Shown: piece by piece, positions 60,201-64,000 of the stretch
How positions within the stretch are numbered: position 1 is the first letter of the stretch
Layout of the letters: every line of letters starts with the position of its first letter
NCBI RefSeq assembly: GCF_022201045.2
Contig: NC_068562.1
Span: 620,001 to 684,000, forward strand
Direction: 5' to 3'
Length of the DNA stretch: 64,000 nt
Origin: Citrus sinensis
Taxonomy: Eukaryota; Streptophyta; Magnoliopsida; Sapindales; Rutaceae
Translations under genes and position numbers: made by a program
The notes under the pieces: model-generated
The model's input: the letters and a program-made list of their open reading frames with translations, nothing else
What the model was told of the DNA's origin: nothing
Database searches by the model: none

Positions 60201-60832
60201 AAAAGAGAAGATTCTCAATCATCAGTTGCGGCAGCAGAAGCAGTTGTGCAAGCTTACAGAAGAATCCAAATGCCACTGATGCAAGAAGACTCAAAGCATG
60301 AAGATGTTGTCCAAAAGAGGTGGAAACCACCTCCAGCAGGCTGGTTCAAAGCTAATGTGGATGCAGCAGTGAAGATTGATCAGCAAAGAACTGGATTGGG
60401 AGTAGTCATAAGGAATCCAGAGGGCAAGGTTGTAGCAGCAGCTATGAAGACCACAATATTCCTGGATAAAGTGGATTATGCAGAAGCTGAAGCAACTCAG
60501 TTTGGGTTGGAGATAGCAGAGCATGCAGGCTGCATTCCAGTGATCATGGAATCTGATGCGCAAGAGGTTGTAAGCTTAATGTTTGGTAAAAAAAGTACAA
60601 GAACTGAGATTTTCTGGGTTGTAGCCGAGGTTCATGATCAGATCAAAAGGTTAAAGCATGTAAAAGTGCAATATACTCCAAGAAATTGTAATAGTGTAGC
60701 TCACTCGCTTGCAAAGCTAGCACTAGAACTTAATGATTTTGTATATTGGGTGGATGATATTCCAGGCCAAATTTTGTACTTATTCACACAGTTGATGGAA
60801 TGAAAGTATTACTTTCTCTCAAAAAAAAAAAA
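57280..60832 (+). mobile_element. 5'-truncated LINE (L1-type non-LTR retrotransposon)
   Basis: The element starts within the C-terminal end of the endonuclease domain (AEHLETWASDHSPILMIV, frame at about 57320-57370). It continues with reverse transcriptase, zf-RVT and an RNase H domain, and ends with a 12-A tail at 60821-60832. No ORF1 and no complete endonuclease are present. 5' truncation and a poly(A) tail are typical of LINE insertion. I could not find a target duplication, so the left limit is approximate. Confidence 0.88.
57316..60803 (+). pseudogene. LINE ORF2 (reverse transcriptase, zinc-binding, RNase H), two in-frame stops
   Basis: A TAA (57429-57431) separates the endonuclease remnant from the main frame, which runs to a TGA at 60159-60161. 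The same frame then continues to 60803. The RT domain shows KAPGSDGLPTAFFQ, GDFRPISLCNVIYR, SAFVPNRLIIDNI, the GLRQGCPLSPYLF block and the catalytic LLFADDSLIF. The zf-RVT region includes KIFMWRAFNDLLP and CQRC. After the TGA (SIWHSRNLLIFKNKR), an RVT_3-type RNase H domain has WFKANVDAAV, GLGVVIRNPEG, EAEA and ESDAQ acidic residues, and NSVAHSLAK. Only two stops in about 1,160 codons means inactivation is relatively recent. Confidence 0.9.
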
Positions 60833-61535
60833 TTGACAATTTGGTCGGATCTTCATGTTTTGAATATAGAATAATCAACTTATCATTTGGGGTTAATTCA
60901 TGCTCTAACCCCGGTAAAAATATGGGGTTTAAATCATCACATATGGACTCTATTATTCCTCTTTTAATAAAAAAAAAATTAGATAGAGATAAGTATTTTT
61001 TTTTCAATAAAGTAAATGTGTTTGAGAATAAAAATTTAATTGTACCTAAAATAGTTCTTGATCTGTCCTTGTAGAATCTCTTTTACATATGGTTAAATTA
61101 ATAATCAAATTAGTATTAAGAAAATTGTAAATCAACATACATCAATTGGTTAAATTAATAAAGTCTCTTTGTGAACTTCGTGATTTTAATCAAACTGGTC
61201 GCTTAATATTTCGCAAAGGGAATTGAAAGCAGCACGTGTCATGTTTATTCATCCATTACTTAAAGTCCATGCACATGGAGACAACATTTTAACCAATCAA
61301 TATACCATTGAACTCCGATAAAAGCAAAAGAATCGATTGATTTCCTACATATAGATACTCGCACAGTACTCATGAACATCACTAAATTTTAGTCCCAAAT
61401 TGTTGGAATATCAACCAATTAACAAGTTAAAAGACAATATCACCACATACATGTAAGAGGCCAAAACAACCGCACGAGACAGTGGGAAAATCGTTACATT
61501 TGAAGAGGAATAGGAGGATCCTTGTTTCTTCTCTT
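60833..61535. other. intergenic
   Basis: A/T-rich sequence between the LINE poly(A) and the 3' end of the syringolide-induced-protein-like gene. A 77-codon frame (60841-61074) has no recognisable domain. Confidence 0.4.
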
Positions 61536-62129
61536 TTACAAATTAACTTCTTTCCTTGGCTTTATAGCATTATTGGCACCCTTCACCTTTCCTTGTTCTT
61601 CACAATTTTCTTCGAATACTCTGCAGCCGAAAAGCTCCAACGAGCTGCCGCTGCCACGACCACTTGCATGCTTATTAATCTCACTCAAAGAAGGCACTCT
61701 TTGAACCACTACCCCAGGTCCACTCCGATGGTCACGATCAGCAACATCAACTTTAACACCGCCACCATTTTTATTAGCTCCCTTGGCGCTAGCGGCCTTG
61801 AAAATTTTCATCATAATGGAAACTTTCTTCTCTTCCTCCTCTTTTACTATTGCATGTTGTGGTTGCTTAAGCCTATTGGGTTTGCACTTATTCTTCTTCT
61901 TGATGACTTGTCCCATGCATGAGACTTTTGGTGAGGCTGGCTCCTTTTGTTCGAAGCTTGAATTCTTTGGTTTTCTTCTAGCCTCCTTTGGAATAATGGG
62001 TATCTTTCTAGTTCCAGCTCCAGCTTTGACTGGACTCAGTGGTGGGCTTATTCGGAACGTCAATGGGGTCGCTGCTTTTGGCAGCAAGGCCATAATCTTG
62101 CCTTTTATTTTCCATTTCCTCTCCAGCAT
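61536..62129 (-). CDS. syringolide-induced protein 14-1-1-like
   Basis: A single-exon ATG frame of 197 aa: MLERKWKIKGKIMALLPKAA. Signature blocks are LLPKAATPLTFRISPPLSPV near the N-terminus, IPIIPKEARRKPKN, the motif EPASPKVSCMGQVIKKK (about residues 62-78), a basic linker, and VVQRVPSLSEINKHASGR (about 143-160). This order and wording matches a plant-only family named after the soybean syringolide-induced protein 14-1-1. It is basic, has no signal peptide or membrane segment, and its biochemical function is unknown. Elicitor induction is known for the soybean member only. The overlapping plus-strand frames at 61482-61922 and 61783-62181 are antisense shadows. Confidence 0.85.
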   Translation of the reverse strand: MLERKWKIKGKIMALLPKAATPLTFRISPPLSPVKAGAGTRKIPIIPKEARRKPKNSSFEQKEPASPKVSCMGQVIKKKNKCKPNRLKQPQHAIVKEEEEKKVSIMMKIFKAASAKGANKNGGGVKVDVADRDHRSGPGVVVQRVPSLSEINKHASGRGSGSSLELFGCRVFEENCEEQGKVKGANNAIKPRKEVNL

Positions 62130-64000
62130 AATTCAATATCTATTTTGTTGCTGCTGGCTGCTGCTGCTTAACTACTTCTAATCAAAATCGAACAGGTACT
62201 TTGTGCTTGGAAGCTTTTAGATTAAGATTGAAAGAGTTTACTTGACAGGGTCAATATGTTGGACACAGTCTGTGGAAAAAGGTTTCTGACTTATGGATTA
62301 ATGCTTGATTCCTTAATGTAACTTTTGAATAATTTCCTTGATTCCTCAATGAAACCTTGTAGCCGGCAGAATTAATATTATTATTATTATTCTGAGGACG
62401 GCATTCTGAATATATTTATGCCGCTCAAGCTATAGTAAAAACTAACACCTTCAAAATTCACATCCCAATAAATTTATCATTGTGGACCTCTTACATGTTA
62501 CTATATGAAAGAAAATTAATAGGATAAATAAGTAACCTCTTAAATTACGATAATTTCAATTATGTCATCATACATATGTCACATTATTTTATATACAAAT
62601 TTTGTTTCCCAATTTGTATAATTATTAATATTCTCTCCTAAAACAACTTGTCAATTATATGAATTATTGAAAAGTAACACTTTACCATATTAACTTTTTA
62701 AAAGTAACAATTTATTACATTTTTTTCAATTTACAATAATTGATCATGGGATGGATCAATTACAGGGGTAATATTGTCATTTGCTTGTCATTGTAAATTT
62801 AAGCAGAAATGTTGTTTCGTACCAAGAGTAAGACAAAATTATAAATTCACACGGCATTGATTTATATAATTTTATTTTTATTTTTGGAGTTATTAACTAG
62901 GGATAAAATTGATATTTTACAAGTCGATTAGCATAAGTGACGGAAACGTAGTAAATTGTTATTTTTAAAAAGTTAATGAAGTAAAGTGTTATCTTTCAAT
63001 AATTTGTGTAGTGATTTGTTATTTTGTAATACTTAGCATAATGAAAAGATATTATATATATTGTGAGGGTAATGAAGTGCTGGGACGATATTACACCACA
63101 TTGTATATTAGTATAATACTTATTAAACTAATACACTATATGGTCTAATAGCGTTCGCATACTGACTCTATTAAACTCCGTATGAAAGAAAAATGAGGGC
63201 TGTCACATGAGAGATTACATATATATATATAAATAAATGAGAGCGCACATGCATGAAAATTTTTATTTATACTAAATGACACAGATAAATAATGACTTGA
63301 ACACTGACTCTATTAAACTATATGGGTTAATAACGTGTTGGCATGAAAAAAGAAAAAGGCACCTAAGAAGGACTATTTATAGCATCCTTTAATGTGTGTT
63401 GAGTGTGTGCGTGTATAAATATGGCATCCTTGTATATGTATGTATATATACAAGTGATGTTAGATAAAAATATTTAGAAAAGTTATCTCAAATTAAACTT
63501 CGTAAGTATCCTTCTGATATTTCGAAACTGGAAAGAGCAACCTTGCATTTAACCGGTAGGATCTAGGAACTTTGAAAGTCAAAAGTCCCAAAATTAGTAT
63601 TATGGACTATACTTAATTTGTAAATCGTTGTCTCACTCTAATTTCTTTCAAGATCTTTTCTTCAAAATTAAGTCTAATATGGACTGTACTTAAAAGGTAG
63701 CTTGTTATTAACTCCGTGATTGAATTGTGTCATGCAAAGTCTAAATATTGTTGCTTGGAATTAGGCCTTTAACCACTATAAGCTCATTAATTAAGCTTGT
63801 AGGTTAACCTGGTAATTAGAAACTCAACAAAGCTGGACACTTAAAGTAACAGTAGCAATTCAACAAGATGGGGATCGAACCTCGCTCCCGCGCAGTTGGT
63901 GACGATCGATGGCCATTTTGGTAGTGGAATATCAGACCAATGAAGTTGGAAGTTCGTAATGATACAACATTGCAATTAGAAAAGAGTTGTAGGTACACAG
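62130..64000. other. intergenic, with an inverted repeat
   Basis: Contains the upstream region of the gene ending at 62129, the inverted repeat at about 62663-63005, and a (TA)n tract near 63219-63232. Near 63869-63895 GGGGATCGAACCTCG, inverted, gives GGTTCGATCCCC, a B-box-like sequence that may belong to a SINE or tRNA remnant at the window edge. No gene is seen. Confidence 0.4.
62663..63005. mobile_element. candidate MITE: inverted arms of about 55 bp
   Basis: The left arm AATTATTGAAAAGTAACACT...TTTAAAAGTAACAATTTA (62663-62718) matches, inverted, AATTATTGAAAGATAACACT...TTTAAAAATAACAATTTA (about 62951-63005). Identity is about 85%. No clear target duplication was found and homology outside the arms fades, so the element limits are uncertain. 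Confidence 0.45.

Noticed and set aside
61482-62181. 146- and 132-codon plus-strand frames
   Set aside because: They lie opposite the syringolide-induced-protein-like gene, whose minus-strand product carries the recognised family motifs.
1-64000. CRISPR arrays, bacterial operons, rRNA genes
   Set aside because: None seen. The repeats present are plant transposon ends, microsatellites and local duplications, not regularly spaced repeat-spacer arrays.

Overview
This is plant nuclear DNA, almost certainly from a woody eudicot. Genes have short GT-AG introns, intergenic DNA is very AT-rich, and the encoded proteins are typical plant families. A Sapindales/Citrus-like genome is my guess, not something the sequence proves. 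No bacterial, organellar or viral gene set is present.

Host genes, left to right: a small IQ67-domain calmodulin-binding protein (222-748, +); an ACT-domain STY8/17/46-type protein kinase (1436-7082, -, 16 coding exons); an AMT2-type ammonium transporter (26518-28307, +); a bifunctional nuclease of the BBD/DUF151 family (29116-31548, -); a chloroplast ankyrin protein of the AKRP/EMB506 type (32207-35345, -); an SR45a/Tra2-like splicing factor (37380-40187, -); phospholipase D delta (49400-55588, -); and a syringolide-induced-protein-14-1-1-like gene (61536-62129, -). BBD, AKRP and SR45a lie head-to-tail on the minus strand. I see no operon-like or pathway clustering.

Transposable elements fill much of the rest. 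MULE-1 (7535-13061) has about 130-bp near-identical terminal inverted repeats (TIRs), a perfect 9-bp target duplication and an intact transposase. MULE-2 (40558-46590) also has a perfect 9-bp duplication, but its transposase carries two stops and a frameshift. A 683-bp MULE derivative (24491-25173) has ends related to MULE-1. A non-autonomous Helitron (46635-48471) sits 35 bp beyond MULE-2's target duplication. Also present are a 5'-truncated LINE (about 57280-60832), two Tourist/Harbinger-like MITEs (17521-18330, 19129-19350), a probable SINE (26031-26215) and several long-inverted-repeat elements.

The most interesting observation is that both MULEs share one two-gene plan. A transposase reads inward from one TIR. 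A small protein reads inward from the other; it has a GRF-type zinc finger and a single C-terminal membrane segment. The two genes converge, and the small gene occupies the position that mudrB holds in maize MuDR. The two small proteins are diverged in sequence but share architecture, which suggests a conserved accessory component of this MULE lineage.

Coordinates were counted by hand and exon edges may be off by one or two bases.
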